This document shows positions 63,998-64,000 of a stretch of DNA of 64,000 nt, piece by piece. Both the position numbers and the translations under genes were made by a program. The first letter of the stretch is position 1, and every line of letters begins with the position of its first letter. The notes beneath the pieces were generated by a model, which saw only the letters and a program-made list of their open reading frames with translations, was not told the origin of the DNA and searched no databases. The stretch comes from Burkholderiaceae bacterium (GTDB lineage: Bacteria; Pseudomonadota; Gammaproteobacteria; Burkholderiales; Burkholderiaceae_C). The stretch covers positions 163,902-227,901 of the forward strand of contig JAFEHU010000021.1 in the NCBI GenBank assembly GCA_017848435.1, read 5' to 3'.

Positions 63998-64000
63998 GGC

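Overview
The window is high-GC chromosomal DNA of a betaproteobacterium, most likely Burkholderiales, family Comamonadaceae. The evidence is gene content and order: orn next to rhlE, serB-mfd-ispD-ispF followed by an OmpR/EnvZ pair, a BPSS1780-type membrane protein beside thrB and polA, and DUF2917 opposite a GcvA-like LysR gene. A family of AT-richer dispersed repeats is also present, of a kind I associate with Comamonadaceae. No rRNA, tRNA, CRISPR array, insertion sequence or prophage was found. Both ends of the window look like ordinary core genome.

Layout. 1-8.5 kb: M48 protease (cut by the left edge), oligoribonuclease, a DEAD-box helicase, a cyclic-di-GMP-I riboswitch with a terminator in front of a secreted sedolisin-type protease, a 3-hydroxyisobutyrate-dehydrogenase-like enzyme and an alpha/beta hydrolase. 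8.5-16.6 kb: a complete kdp potassium-uptake operon (a 34-codon ORF, kdpF, A, B, C, D, E). 16.6-31 kb: housekeeping and conserved small genes (uvrD-type helicase, TPR protein, BPSS1780 protein, thrB, polA, dienelactone hydrolase, ZIP transporter, NYN nuclease, RNase-D-like exonuclease, a second DEAD-box helicase). 31-33.5 kb: an AraC regulator divergent from a DUF4345 protein and a fatty-acid hydroxylase/sterol desaturase. 33.5-40.8 kb: an eight-gene nitrogen-catabolic operon: allophanate hydrolase (AtzF), an ABC importer, AtzG, AtzE, AtzH and a GntR regulator. It is preceded by a near-consensus sigma-54 promoter whose predicted start site falls inside a perfect 14-bp palindrome. 40.8-47.4 kb: MgtC, an LLM oxidoreductase, two secreted lipoproteins (one of lower GC), small stress proteins and a LysR regulator. 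47.4-55.3 kb: serB, mfd, ispD, ispF and an OmpR/EnvZ pair split by a 268-bp fold-back element. 55.3-60 kb: SIMPL and BON proteins, a yqjDEK-like membrane-stress cassette, and two orphan response regulators. 60-64 kb: lipocalin, AsmA-family protein and a triheme cytochrome c.

Three things stand out. First, a dispersed repeat of about 65 bp occurs seven times, at gene edges or inside genes. At two genes (the ZIP transporter and atzE) the start codon lies at the same position of the repeat. In ispF and atzG the repeat supplies the stop codon, and in uvrD it encodes part of an inter-domain linker. Second, the atzF-ABC-atzGEH-gntR operon carries the lower half of a cyanuric-acid/biuret-type pathway with no ring or biuret hydrolase in the window, and has a compact sigma-54-plus-operator control region. 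Third, a c-di-GMP riboswitch apparently controls a secreted acid-type protease through a terminator whose U-tract touches the ribosome binding site.
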